NCBI RefSeq assembly: GCF_012844365.1
Contig: NZ_CP051626.1
Coordinates: 2,728,001 to 2,792,000 of the forward strand
Direction of reading: 5' to 3'
Length of the DNA: 64,000 nucleotides
Source of the DNA: Brevibacterium sp. 'Marine'
GTDB taxonomy: Bacteria; Actinomycetota; Actinomycetes; Actinomycetales; Brevibacteriaceae
The notes beneath the pieces are model-generated. The model made no database searches. It saw only the letters and a list, made by a program, of their open reading frames with translations, and was not told the DNA's origin. Below are positions 50,106-58,758 of this stretch, piece by piece. The translations under genes were made by a program, and so were the position numbers. Each line of letters begins with the position of its first letter. Positions within the stretch are counted from its first letter, which is position 1.

Positions 50106-51197
50106 TCAGGCCAGACGCACCAGCCAGTTGTTCGTGTCCTCGACACGCCCGTACTGGATGCCGAGCAGCGTCCTGCGCAGCTCCATGGTCTTCTCACCGG
50201 CCTCTTCACCGTGGTCGATGGTGAAGTCTTCGCTGACGAGCTTGCTGATCGGCGTGATGACGGCAGCGGTGCCGCAGGCGAATGCTTCGACGATCTCGCC
50301 GCTGGCCGCCCCCTCGCGCCACTCCTCGATGGAGATCTGACGCTCTTCGGCCTCGAGTCCGAGCTGCGGTGCCAGTTCGAGCAGCGAACGACGGGTGACG
50401 CCGTCGAGGATCGAATCGCTCAGCGCCGGGGTGAGCAGCTTGCCGCTCTTCGTCACGAGCATGAGGTTCATGCCGCCGAGCTCGTCGATGTACTTGTTCT
50501 CCACCGAGTCGGTGAACAGGACCTGCTGGCAGCCCTTTGCAGCCGCCTCATTGGTCGCCACCAGCGACGATGCATAGTTGCCGCCGCACTTGGCGAAGCC
50601 GGTGCCGCCCGCGCCGGCGCGCTTGAGCTTCGGCGAGAGCCAGATCGACACCGGCTTGATGCCGCCGGAGAAGTAGGGCCCGGCCGGGGATGCGATGGCG
50701 TAGTAGTCGACTTCGTGGCTGGCCCGCACGCCGAGGAACCGCTCCGTGGCGATCATGAACGGCCGCAGGTACAGGCTCGACTCATCGGCGTCCGACTCCG
50801 GCGTCGGAACCCAAGCCTGGTCGAGGCTGACCAGCTGCTTGAGCGAGTTGATGAAGTCCTCTTCGGGCAGCTGCGGCAGCGCGAGACGCTCGGCGGAGCG
50901 GTTGATGCGCGCGGCGTTGCGCTCGGGTCGGAACGTCCATACCGAACCGTCGGCATGACGGTAGGCCTTGAGCCCTTCGAAGATCTCCTGGGCGTAGTGG
51001 AGAACGGCGGCCGCCGGGTCGAGCAGCAGCGGCCCGTAGGGCCGGACCTCGTGTCCCTGCCAACCGTCATCGACCGTGTAACGGATGTGCGCCATATGGT
51101 CGGTGAAGTACTGGCCGAAGCCGGGATCCTTCTTGATGTTCTCGCGCACCAGCTCGGGTTGCGGCTGGAGGTTCTTAAGAACGGTGAAATCTGTCAT
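50106..51197 (-). CDS. ilvE: Branched-chain amino acid aminotransferase
   Basis: IlvE carries out the last step of leucine, isoleucine and valine synthesis. The 363-residue class IV PLP enzyme has the PLP lysine Lys203 in GTGFAKCGGNYAS and a typical QEIFEGLKAYR near 70. GIVEAF-like GEIVEAFACGTAAVITP near the C-terminus is the family motif. I chose ATG 51197; the reading opens 11 codons further upstream. The leader is 178 bases and contains a large hairpin. The stop codon lies in the inverted copy of the 19-bp repeat. Confidence 0.94.
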   Translation of the reverse strand: MTDFTVLKNLQPQPELVRENIKKDPGFGQYFTDHMAHIRYTVDDGWQGHEVRPYGPLLLDPAAAVLHYAQEIFEGLKAYRHADGSVWTFRPERNAARINRSAERLALPQLPEEDFINSLKQLVSLDQAWVPTPESDADESSLYLRPFMIATERFLGVRASHEVDYYAIASPAGPYFSGGIKPVSIWLSPKLKRAGAGGTGFAKCGGNYASSLVATNEAAAKGCQQVLFTDSVENKYIDELGGMNLMLVTKSGKLLTPALSDSILDGVTRRSLLELAPQLGLEAEERQISIEEWREGAASGEIVEAFACGTAAVITPISKLVSEDFTIDHGEEAGEKTMELRRTLLGIQYGRVEDTNNWLVRLA

Positions 51198-51231
51198 GAA
51201 AACTCTCTTCTCACTTGTGATGAGTGACACT

Positions 51232-51290
51232 TTCAGGGTAGTCCATCACCCCGGCGCTCGCCGCACCGGGGTGATGTCGTCGACCCTGAA
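51232..51290 (-). terminator. Two-tier hairpin between leuB and ilvE (terminator or attenuator)
   Basis: TTCAGGGT (51232-51239) pairs with ACCCTGAA (51283-51290), and inside CATCACCCCGG (51244-51254) pairs with CCGGGGTGATG (51266-51276), loop 11 bases. It ends about 35 bases before the ilvE start and is too elaborate for a minimal terminator. A further TCACT/AGTGA stem is adjacent to the ilvE start. A short frame in front (MNPIERHPCSGSTT...) is not rich in branched-chain residues. Confidence 0.6.
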
Positions 51291-51374
51291 CACGGGTGTC
51301 GCTCGATTGGGTTCATCCTCGCAGAGGTGACCCCGTCGTCACCCATCCGCCGCTCGCCGAGGCGGTCGATCCGG

Positions 51375-52412
51375 TCAGCCGAGGCGTGCCGCGATCGCGT
51401 CGCCCACCTCGGAGGTGGACCGCTTCGTTCCGTCGCGCTCGGCGAGGTCGGCTTCGACGGCCGTCTCGATCGCCTTGGCCACGGTCTCGAGTCCCAGGTG
51501 GGAGGCCATGAGCGCCCCCGAGAGGATCGACGCGGTCGGGTCCGCGATCTGCTGGCCGGCGATGTCCGGAGCCGAACCGTGAATGGGTTCGAACAGGCTC
51601 GGCGCCGTTCCTTCGACGTTGAGGTTCCCCGAGGCGGCCAGACCGATTCCGCCGGTGACCGCGGCTGCGAGGTCGGTGAGGATGTCCCCGAAGAGGTTGT
51701 CGGTGACGATGACGTCGTAGCGCTCGGGATTCGTGACCATGTAGATCGTGCACGCATCGGTGTGCTCGTAGTTGACGGCCACCTCGGGGAATTCCTGCCC
51801 GACCTTCTCGACCACGCGACGCCACAGGTGACCGGCATGGACCATGACATTGTGCTTGTGCACGTAGGTGAGCTTCTTGCTCCGCGCCTGAGCCCGGGCG
51901 AAGGCGTCGCGGACCGCACGCTCGACGCCGTACCAGGTGTTGACCGAGACCTCGGTCGCGACCTCCTGCGGGGTGTCCGTGCGCACCGATCCGCCGGATC
52001 CGGTGTATGAGCCCTCGGTGCCCTCGCGGACGACGACGAAGTCGATCTTTCCGGGATCGGCCAGCGGGCTGGTGACTCCGGAGAACAGCTTCGAGGGACG
52101 CAGGTTCACTGCATGCCCCAGCCCGAAGCGCATCTTGAGGATCACTCCGCGCTCGAGCACGCCGGAAGGCACGGACGGATCTCCGCAGGCGCCGAAGAAG
52201 ATGGCATCATGTCCACGCAGCGACTCGAGCTCGTCGTCGGTGAGCGTCTCACCGGTCTCGTGGAAGCGCTGGGCGCCGACCTTGTAGTCTGTGAGCTCGA
52301 GCTCGACGGGCTCGCCTGACACCTCGATGGCGCGGCGGAGGACTTTGAGGCCTTCGGGGACGACCTCGTTGCCGATTCCGTCTCCGGGCATGACTGCGAT
52401 TGAGAACTTCAT
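51375..52412 (-). CDS. leuB: 3-isopropylmalate dehydrogenase
   Basis: LeuB oxidises and decarboxylates 3-isopropylmalate. The 345-residue protein has [13 protein letters not shown] (about 9-21), [13 protein letters not shown], the catalytic Lys/Asp region KHNVMVHAG, and [17 protein letters not shown] with the metal-binding Asp. ATG 52412 has TATTCT 6 bases upstream, giving a likely leaderless mRNA. TTGCATC in the region just before is shared with the leuC/ndgR gap. It precedes ilvE on the same strand. Confidence 0.96.
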   Translation of the reverse strand: MKFSIAVMPGDGIGNEVVPEGLKVLRRAIEVSGEPVELELTDYKVGAQRFHETGETLTDDELESLRGHDAIFFGACGDPSVPSGVLERGVILKMRFGLGHAVNLRPSKLFSGVTSPLADPGKIDFVVVREGTEGSYTGSGGSVRTDTPQEVATEVSVNTWYGVERAVRDAFARAQARSKKLTYVHKHNVMVHAGHLWRRVVEKVGQEFPEVAVNYEHTDACTIYMVTNPERYDVIVTDNLFGDILTDLAAAVTGGIGLAASGNLNVEGTAPSLFEPIHGSAPDIAGQQIADPTASILSGALMASHLGLETVAKAIETAVEADLAERDGTKRSTSEVGDAIAARLG

Positions 52413-52418
52413 GCTCAC

Positions 52419-52424
52419 AGAATA
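52419..52424 (-). promoter_or_regulatory. -10 element of a leaderless leuB promoter
   Basis: TATTCT on the minus strand ends 6 bases before the ATG at 52412. TTGCAT lies 15 bases further upstream and could serve as a -35 or an operator part. Confidence 0.55.
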
Positions 52425-52713
52425 CGACCCCATCTCACGATGCAACTACGGCGTCTTACAATGTGAACCATCGTCAGCGGCGCTCACGGGCACGGCGGCG
52501 GAGCGACCTCCGGCACCCGAACGCGGCGCCTCTCCAACGGGCCAAGCCTGCCGTCCCCTGCGCAGACCCCGCGATCCGTGTGCGGTCATGAACAATTTCA
52601 CGTCTCAAACCCTGTTTTCGGCTACACATCCGGCGCCGCAGGGACGAAGATGGATACAGCACCCCAAACCCCGTGGGGGCCACGCAGAAACAGCCCCGAG
52701 AGAAAGTCGATCA

Positions 52714-53565
52714 TTGACCGAGACCATCCGCAACGCCCGTGCCGCAGCTCTGCCCGCCAAACTCTCCCGGTCCTGGCTGCTCGTCAACGCTGCGAAGGAG
52801 GAGATCTTCACTCCCGCGCAGACGTCGGAAGCGGACTCCGTCATCTTCGACCTCGAAGCGTCCGTCGCCGACGACAAGAAGCTTGCGGCACGTGACAATG
52901 TCGTGCGCGCACTGAAGAACGGAATGTCGGCCTGGGTGCGCATCAACAAGATGGAATCCGAATTCTGGGACGATGACCTCGCCGCGATCGCCATGCTGCC
53001 CGGTCTGCGCGGAGTCATGCTCCCGGAGACCGAACGGCCCGAGCAGGTCTCCTATACCGCGATGCGGGCGAAGGCGGGCCTGCCGGTCATCGCACTCCTC
53101 GAATCGGCCCGCGGAGTGGAGAACGCCACGAAGATCGCCGAGGCGCCCGGCACCTTCCGTCTGGCGTTCGGCACGAACGACTTCCGCAAGGACACGGGTT
53201 TCTCCGGCGACCCGATGGCCCTGGCCTATGCCCGTTCGCGCCTGACGATCGCCTCCCGCATGGGCGGCCTGCCCGGCCCCATCGACGGGCCATCGGCCGC
53301 CGATGCCGATGATGAGAAGGTCTGGGCCGATGCCGAGGTCACTCACATGATGGGCATGACCGGAAAGCTCGTGCTCACAGTCGACCAGGTCAACACCCTC
53401 AACGAGGCGATGAGCCCGAGCGAGGACGAACGCGATTGGGCCCGCCAGATGCTCGAAGCCGCCGAAGGCGGATCCGAGATCACCGACGGCTCCTACCTGC
53501 CCCGCCTGGCCCGTGCGAAGAAGATCGCGTCCCTGGCTGATACCTACGGCCTCTGGAACGCTTGA
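52714..53565 (+). CDS. HpcH/HpaI aldolase / citrate lyase family protein (CitE-like)
   Basis: A 283-residue TIM-barrel lyase of the CitE-like group. RSWLLVNAAKEE, DSVIFDLEASVADDKK with a metal-site Asp/Glu, VRINKMESEFWDDDL, VMLPETERPEQ and LLESARGVENATKIAE are the expected strands. Family members act on acyl-CoA thioesters such as malyl-CoA; the exact substrate is unknown. The start is uncertain: TTG 52714 (LTETIRNARAAALPAK) follows GAGAGAAAG; upstream ATGs at 52587 and earlier have no site. The PAP2 gene starts inside its last codon. Confidence 0.85.
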   Translation: MTETIRNARAAALPAKLSRSWLLVNAAKEEIFTPAQTSEADSVIFDLEASVADDKKLAARDNVVRALKNGMSAWVRINKMESEFWDDDLAAIAMLPGLRGVMLPETERPEQVSYTAMRAKAGLPVIALLESARGVENATKIAEAPGTFRLAFGTNDFRKDTGFSGDPMALAYARSRLTIASRMGGLPGPIDGPSAADADDEKVWADAEVTHMMGMTGKLVLTVDQVNTLNEAMSPSEDERDWARQMLEAAEGGSEITDGSYLPRLARAKKIASLADTYGLWNA

Positions 53566-54278
53566 GCCGACAGCAGTCCTGGCTGCTGTGGGCAACACTG
53601 CCCGCCGTCCTGTTCGTCATCGCCTTCGGACTGTGGCTGCACCTCGAGCGCATCGGACCCACCCCGATCGATCAGTCCTGGCTGGAACTCGTCGGCCTCA
53701 CTGAGGGCTCGGTGCCGTACTGGATCGCCGTCGTCCTCGCCGAGGTCGGCGGCGGCACCGGCGTGGTCATCTGCACCACGCTGCTCACGGGCTTCTTCAT
53801 CCTGCGCAGACGCCTGCGCACGGCGATCGTCCTCGTCACGACGATGCTGGCCGGCATCGCCGCCTCGGAGATCCTCAAGGCCGTCGTCACCCGCCTGCGC
53901 CCCGGCGATCAGCTCTACGAGTCCTTGGGTTTCTCTTACCCCTCGGGACACTCGATGGGCGCTGCCGCACTGGCCATGAGCCTGGCGATCATCGCCTGCC
54001 GTCGCCATCAGCTGCGCGGATCAGCCGCCCAGGCACCAGCAGCTCAGGCACCGGCAGCTCGGGCACCGAGGATGGGCTTCCACTGGTCGTTCATCCTCGC
54101 CGCAGTCTGGATCCTTGCCATGATGTGGTCGCGGACCGCGCTCCAGGTCCACTGGCTCACCGACACGATCGCCGGCGCGTTCATCGGCATCGCCGTCGCC
54201 GTTCTCGTCGACGAGTTCTGGACCCTGACAGCACAGAGGACCCGCTCACCCCGCTTCGCTCTCTGGCTTGCGGGGTGA
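53562..54278 (+). CDS. PAP2-family membrane phosphatase
   Basis: A 238-residue membrane phosphatase of the type 2 phosphatidic acid phosphatase family, with about six helices. The signature is intact: KAVVTRLRPGD, YPSGHSMG and SRTALQVHWLTDTIAG, with the catalytic His. An Ala/Gln/Pro-rich insert AAQAPAAQAPAARAPR lies between helices 4 and 5, made by a 15-bp tandem repeat (54030-54069). The start is TTG 53562, overlapping the upstream stop (TTGA). Its substrate (lipid phosphate or undecaprenyl pyrophosphate) cannot be told. Confidence 0.87.
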   Translation: MSRQQSWLLWATLPAVLFVIAFGLWLHLERIGPTPIDQSWLELVGLTEGSVPYWIAVVLAEVGGGTGVVICTTLLTGFFILRRRLRTAIVLVTTMLAGIAASEILKAVVTRLRPGDQLYESLGFSYPSGHSMGAAALAMSLAIIACRRHQLRGSAAQAPAAQAPAARAPRMGFHWSFILAAVWILAMMWSRTALQVHWLTDTIAGAFIGIAVAVLVDEFWTLTAQRTRSPRFALWLAG

Positions 54279-54287
54279 ACGGGTCCT
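54237..54287. terminator. Bidirectional terminator between PAP2 gene and serA
   Basis: Arms at 54237-54254 and 54270-54287 form an 18-bp stem with one mismatch and a 15-base loop. The PAP2 stop codon lies in the second arm. serA ends 15 bases further on. Confidence 0.7.
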
Positions 54288-54301
54288 CCTGTGTGAGGGT
54301 C

Positions 54302-55894
54302 TCAGTCCTCCTGGAGTGAGACGCCGGTGAAGGCCGAGGCGTTCACAGCACCGGCGACAGCGTTGACGACCTCGTCCGAGACGACCGAATCCACGGCCAG
54401 GACGGACAGCGCCTCGTTGCTCGTCGATGCGGGCGAGACCTGCATTCCGGCGATGTTGACGTTGTTCGCGCCGAGCGCCAGACCCAGCTGACCGATGATT
54501 CCCGGCCGATCCTCGTAGCGGAAGATGAGCAGGTTGTCCGTCAGCTCGATCTCGAGCGAGTAGCCGTCGACCTCGGTGAGCTTCTGCACGAGCTTCGGAC
54601 CGGTCACGGTGCCCGACACCGAGATGCGCTGCCCGGTGCTCGTCGTCGCGGTCAGGCGGGTGATGTTGCGGAACGATTCGCAGTACGGATCCGTGACGAG
54701 TTCGACGCCGATTCCGCGCTCTTCGGCCAGCAGCGGAGCATTGACATAGGAGACCTGGTCGGACACGACGTCCTTGAACAGGCCCTTGAGCGCGGAGAGC
54801 TTGAGGACGGAGACGTCCTTGTCGGCGATCTCTCCGTTGACCTCGACCTTGAAGTGCGTGACCGAGGAGTCGGCCAGAGCGTTGACGACACGGCCCAAAC
54901 GCTCGGCCAGGGGGATACCCGGACGCACATCCTCGTGGATGGCGCCGCCTGCGACATTGACGGCATCGGGGACGAGTTCCCCGGCCAGGGCCTTGCGCAC
55001 AGATTTCGCCACGGCGACGCCGGCCTTCTCCTGGGCCTCATGAGTCGAGGCGCCCAGATGCGGGGTGACGTTGACGGCGTCGAGATCCATGAGTGCCGAG
55101 TGCTCCGGCGGTTCGACGTTCCAGACGTCGATTCCGGCGCCGCCGACCTCGCCGTTGGCCACGGCCTCGGCCAGGGCCGCCTCGTCGATGATGCCGCCGC
55201 GGGCGACGTTGATGAACCGGGCGCCGGGCTTGGCGGCTTTGAGCTCCTCGGTGCTGATCATGCCGACCGTCTCCGGCGTCTTGGGCATGTGCACGGTGAC
55301 GAAGTCGGACACGGCGAGCAGGCCGGGCAGGTCGAGGACCTCGACGCCCATCTGAGCCGCTCGGGCCTGAGTGATGTAGGGGTCGTAGCCGACCAGACGC
55401 ATGCCGAAGGCCTTCGCGCGTTCGGCGACGAGTCCGCCGATGCGGCCGAGGCCGACGATGCCCAGAGTCTTCTCGTAGAGTTCGACGCCGGTGTACTTCT
55501 TCCGGTTCCACTCCCCCGCCTTCAGCGAGGTGTTGCCGGCGCCGAAGTACCGCGCGGATCCCAGAATGTGGGCCATCGTCAGCTCGGCTGCGGAGATGAT
55601 GTTAGAGGTGGGAGCGTTGACGACCATGACACCCGCCGAGGTGGCGGCGGGCACGTCGACATTGTCGAGTCCGACTCCGGCGCGGGCGATGACCTTGAGG
55701 TTGTTCGCAGCGTTGATGGCTTCGGCGTCGACCTGCGTGGCCGACCGGACGAGGATCGCATCGGCGTCGGCGATGGCGGGCAGGAGCTGGGATCGGTCGG
55801 CGCCCTCGGTGTGACGGATCTCGAAGTCTCCTCCGAGAGCTTCGATGGTGGCCGGTGACAGTTCTTCGGCGATGAGCACGACGGGCTTGGGCAC
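54302..55894 (-). CDS. serA: D-3-phosphoglycerate dehydrogenase
   Basis: SerA starts serine synthesis from 3-phosphoglycerate. The 530-residue long form has the catalytic-domain GVGLDNVDVPAA, the NAD motif GLGRIGGLVAERAKAFG near residue 150, VARGGIIDEAAL and the catalytic His in PHLGASTHEAQEK. The C-terminal part (about 320-530) carries the intervening ASB domain and an ACT domain (RPGIIGQLGLALGANNVNIAGM), for serine feedback as in mycobacteria. The GTG at 55894 has AGGAGG 6 bases upstream. Confidence 0.96.
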   Translation of the reverse strand: MPKPVVLIAEELSPATIEALGGDFEIRHTEGADRSQLLPAIADADAILVRSATQVDAEAINAANNLKVIARAGVGLDNVDVPAATSAGVMVVNAPTSNIISAAELTMAHILGSARYFGAGNTSLKAGEWNRKKYTGVELYEKTLGIVGLGRIGGLVAERAKAFGMRLVGYDPYITQARAAQMGVEVLDLPGLLAVSDFVTVHMPKTPETVGMISTEELKAAKPGARFINVARGGIIDEAALAEAVANGEVGGAGIDVWNVEPPEHSALMDLDAVNVTPHLGASTHEAQEKAGVAVAKSVRKALAGELVPDAVNVAGGAIHEDVRPGIPLAERLGRVVNALADSSVTHFKVEVNGEIADKDVSVLKLSALKGLFKDVVSDQVSYVNAPLLAEERGIGVELVTDPYCESFRNITRLTATTSTGQRISVSGTVTGPKLVQKLTEVDGYSLEIELTDNLLIFRYEDRPGIIGQLGLALGANNVNIAGMQVSPASTSNEALSVLAVDSVVSDEVVNAVAGAVNASAFTGVSLQED

Positions 55895-55926
55895 TGATTT
55901 CCTCCTGTTGCGTCCGGGACGTGTCC

Positions 55927-55957
55927 ACCTTATGAGACTTTCAGGAATCCTTCACAA
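55927..55957 (-). promoter_or_regulatory. Candidate serA promoter
   Basis: TTGTGA (55957-55952) is followed by CATAAG after 17 bp or TAAGGT (55932-55927) after 19 bp. It lies about 35 bases before the serA start. Confidence 0.35.
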
Positions 55958-56021
55958 GGTCTCAGATTCTGGGAACAATCGCTCAACAGACAGTGCTGCA
56001 GGCTCAGAATCCGTGGCGCGC

Positions 56022-57314
56022 TCAGAAGCCGTTCGGCGAATACGGCGCCCGGCCCAGACTGAACATGGCGCTGGCCAGTACAGCGGACCCCGGTGTCTGC
56101 TCTTCGATGCGCCCGGCCCGGGCGAGGATGACGGGATCGGCGCCGCCGAGGTAGAGGGACCCGAGCTCGGCGATGCCGAGTCCCAGGTCAGCCGGAGTCG
56201 AATCGGAGGCAGGGGTCACCTCGGCGTTCTCACCGTCCGAGGTGATCGTGAAGCGTCCACCGGCGAGATCGAGGGAATCGTCGACGTCGATCGTCAGCGT
56301 CCCGGGCACATACCAGGGCCTGGCCTCGAGCGCAGCCTTGACGTCGAGGATGCGGATCCAGATGTTGTCCTCGCTCGCGACGGTCTTCACACGCCTGGAA
56401 TCGGTGAGCAGCCACGGCAGCGGCGAGTATTCGGCGGACTCGCCGAAGGTCACGCGGGTCGACAGGTCGATGGCGGCGAGGAATGACCACAGCGAGGCGT
56501 AGGCCGCATCGGTGACGGCCACGAAGTCGATGATGTCGACGGTCGGAGGGGTCTTCGACCAGCCCGCGAACTTGTAGGACACATAGCCGTCGGGCTCGCC
56601 CTGTTCGTCGAAGTGCAGGGCCGCGCGCACACCCCGGTCCTGTTCGCCGGTCTCAGTATTGAGGGCACCGGTGGCGCGTTCGATGTAGGTCTGCTGACGC
56701 TCCATGGCACCGGGTGAGGTCCGCATGAACTCGCCGTAGATCTTCGGAGCCAGTTCGCGCAGCTCGCTGAGCAGGCACATCTCGACGCGGCGATCGGGTT
56801 CGCGGACCATCTTGAAGCCGGGCGAGGTGTCGACCTCGATCGAACGCAGCCAGGTCGCCACACCGAAGCCGAAGCGCGAATAGATTCCGCCTTCGGTGGC
56901 GGTCAGTGCGGCGAACGGGTAGCCGTTCGCCTTCGCCTCGGCGAGGTCCGTGGTCATCAGCGACCGCAGCAGACCGCGCCGGCGATGGGTCGGGCGCACC
57001 GTGATCCAGGTGATGAGGTGCCCGGGCACCAGCCGTCCCCCGCCGACGTTGACGAGCTTCTCGAACCACGCGAACGTCGCCACCGGGATCGAGGCGTCGA
57101 GGCCGTGCTCGAACTCCTGATCCGCGTAGACGGCGGTGAGGTTGCGCCCATCGGCGATCGCCCGCTCGACCCGGTTGAGCAGGGCCGCATCGGTCGACCT
57201 GGGGTCATGGAAGCCCACGCTCGTCGAGGCGAAATAGCCCTTCGTGCGCTCGTCCGGTTCGCCGGTGGACGCGTCGATGGTCGGCTTGAAGTCTTCGAAT
57301 CTGTAGTTCGTCAC
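56022..57314 (-). CDS. Eis-like GNAT acetyltransferase
   Basis: A 430-residue tripartite acetyltransferase of the Eis group. The first GNAT part has PGHLITWITVRPTHRRRGLL with the acetyl-CoA P-loop, then TATEGGIYSRFGFGVAT (typical of Eis). The protein ends in a sterol-carrier-like domain and a C-terminal carboxylate in PYSPNGF, where Eis uses its free C-terminus. In mycobacteria Eis acetylates aminoglycosides; whether this one does is not known. The start is GTG 57314 with TACTGT 6 bases upstream; the longer reading continues toward FDH. Confidence 0.88.
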   Translation of the reverse strand: MTNYRFEDFKPTIDASTGEPDERTKGYFASTSVGFHDPRSTDAALLNRVERAIADGRNLTAVYADQEFEHGLDASIPVATFAWFEKLVNVGGGRLVPGHLITWITVRPTHRRRGLLRSLMTTDLAEAKANGYPFAALTATEGGIYSRFGFGVATWLRSIEVDTSPGFKMVREPDRRVEMCLLSELRELAPKIYGEFMRTSPGAMERQQTYIERATGALNTETGEQDRGVRAALHFDEQGEPDGYVSYKFAGWSKTPPTVDIIDFVAVTDAAYASLWSFLAAIDLSTRVTFGESAEYSPLPWLLTDSRRVKTVASEDNIWIRILDVKAALEARPWYVPGTLTIDVDDSLDLAGGRFTITSDGENAEVTPASDSTPADLGLGIAELGSLYLGGADPVILARAGRIEEQTPGSAVLASAMFSLGRAPYSPNGF

Positions 57315-57320
57315 GTGTCC

Positions 57321-57326
57321 ACAGTA
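57321..57326 (-). promoter_or_regulatory. -10 element of a likely leaderless Eis-like promoter
   Basis: TACTGT on the minus strand ends 6 bases before the GTG at 57314, as for the MFS gene at 49841. Confidence 0.5.
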
Positions 57327-57420
57327 GTTCACATCACAGTGATTGGCTCCTCTGCCGCTCGGCATCTGCGATCCGCCGCGCATCCGCCGCGCCTCGACCG
57401 CGCCGCCCTCGCTCGACAGT

Positions 57421-57437
57421 TCCGATGTGATCCGAAC
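57421..57437. promoter_or_regulatory. LysR-type inverted repeat upstream of formate dehydrogenase
   Basis: The 17-bp TTCCGATGTGATCCGAA is an imperfect palindrome (one mismatched pair) of T-N11-A type. It is about 50 bases upstream of the proposed fdh -35, a usual place for LysR activation. Confidence 0.4.
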
Positions 57438-57487
57438 AGCCATGCCCTCATCCGGCGGCACCGAATGATCGACCGGAGATAACCGCT

Positions 57488-57517
57488 GGAACATCCGCAG
57501 CCGACGGACTTAGCGTG
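57488..57517 (+). promoter_or_regulatory. Candidate formate dehydrogenase promoter
   Basis: TGGAAC (57488-57493) and TAGCGT (57512-57517) are 18 bp apart, about 43 bases before the ATG. Confidence 0.35.
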
Positions 57518-57560
57518 ACAATGCGACGTGAGAGTCACGCCGATATGCGAAAGAAGAATC

Positions 57561-58742
57561 ATGGCCAAAGTGCTGCTCGTCCTTTTCCCAGACCCGGTCG
57601 ACGGGTACCCGCAGTTTCCTCGGGACTATGCCAGGGACACCATTCCCGCCCTTCCCGACTATCCCAACGGCCAGACGCTGCCGAGCCCCGAGGGCACGGA
57701 CTTCGTGCCCGGTCAGCTGCTCGGCTCCGTCTCCGGCGAACTGGGCCTGCGCGCGTATCTCGAAGGTGCCGGCCACGAACTCGTCGTCACCAGCGACAAG
57801 GAGGGTGAGGGTTCCGTGTTCGACCGTGAACTCGTCGACGCCGATGTCATCATCTCCCAGCCCTTCTGGCCCGCCTACCTCACCCCGGAGCGACTGGCGA
57901 AGGCAAAGAACCTCAAACTCGCCGTCACGGCCGGCATCGGCAGCGATCACGTCGATCTCGATACGGCGAACGCGCTCGGCATCACCGTCGCCGAGGTGAC
58001 CTACTCGAACTCGATCGCCGTGGCCGAACATGCCGTCATGCAGATCCTCGTCCTCGTCCGCGACTTCGTCCGGCAGCACGAGATCTCGGTCGACGGCGGC
58101 TGGAACATCGCCGATGCCGTCGAACGCTCCTACGACGTCGAAGGCCTCGACGTCGGCATCTTCGCCGCCGGGCGCATCGGTCGGGCGGTCGCCGAGCGGC
58201 TCGCTCCGTTCGGCGTCCGCCTCCACTACACGGACCGTCACCGTCTGCCGGCCGAGTACGAGGAGCAGTACGGACTGACTTTCCACGAGAGCATCGAGGA
58301 CCTCGTCAGACACATCGACGTCCTCACCGTCCATGCTCCGCTCACCGAGCAGACCCGCGGTCTGCTCAACGATGAGCTGCTGGCGACGATGCGCCGCGGC
58401 TCCTACATCGTCAATCCGGCCCGCGGCGCGATCGCCGATCGGGACGCTGTCGTCCGCGCCCTCGAATCGGGACAGCTCGCCGGCTATGCCGGTGACGTGT
58501 GGGATCCGCAGCCGGCCCCGGCCGACCATCCGTGGCGGTCGATGGCGCACAATGCGATGACGACTCACACCTCGGGGGCATCTCTGCCGTCGCAAGCGAA
58601 ATACGCAGCAGGCACCCGCGAGATCCTCGAGGACTGGTTCGCCGACCGTCCGATCCGCCCCGAGTACCTCATCGTCGAAGGCGGGCACTATGCCGGCACC
58701 GGCGCGCATTCCTACGCCCAGCAGGAGGTTGCCGCCGTCTGA
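57561..58742 (+). CDS. fdh: NAD-dependent formate dehydrogenase
   Basis: A 393-residue member of the D-2-hydroxyacid dehydrogenase superfamily that oxidises formate to CO2 with NAD. It matches the well-known Pseudomonas sp. 101 enzyme closely: PGQLLGSVSGELGLR, SQPFWPAYLTPERLAKAKNL, GTREILEDWF and AGTGAHSY. All catalytic residues are present with a constant offset of four: Ile126, Asn150, Arg288, Gln317 and His336; Asp225 in HYTDRH marks NAD use. It is cytosolic. The start ATG 57561 follows AAAGAAG. A LysR regulator follows after 28 bases. It needs no metal, molybdenum or selenium, and it could serve formate from C1, purine or oxalate metabolism (inference). Confidence 0.95.
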   Translation: MAKVLLVLFPDPVDGYPQFPRDYARDTIPALPDYPNGQTLPSPEGTDFVPGQLLGSVSGELGLRAYLEGAGHELVVTSDKEGEGSVFDRELVDADVIISQPFWPAYLTPERLAKAKNLKLAVTAGIGSDHVDLDTANALGITVAEVTYSNSIAVAEHAVMQILVLVRDFVRQHEISVDGGWNIADAVERSYDVEGLDVGIFAAGRIGRAVAERLAPFGVRLHYTDRHRLPAEYEEQYGLTFHESIEDLVRHIDVLTVHAPLTEQTRGLLNDELLATMRRGSYIVNPARGAIADRDAVVRALESGQLAGYAGDVWDPQPAPADHPWRSMAHNAMTTHTSGASLPSQAKYAAGTREILEDWFADRPIRPEYLIVEGGHYAGTGAHSYAQQEVAAV

Positions 58743-58758
58743 GAGCGGTGAGATCACT

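Noticed and set aside
51290-51320. A short leader peptide before ilvE (MNPIERHPCSGS...)
   Set aside because: It lacks runs of Leu, Ile or Val, so it does not support classic attenuation.
57510-58757. A 415-codon open frame on the minus strand
   Set aside because: It is antisense to the formate dehydrogenase, in which every catalytic residue is present.
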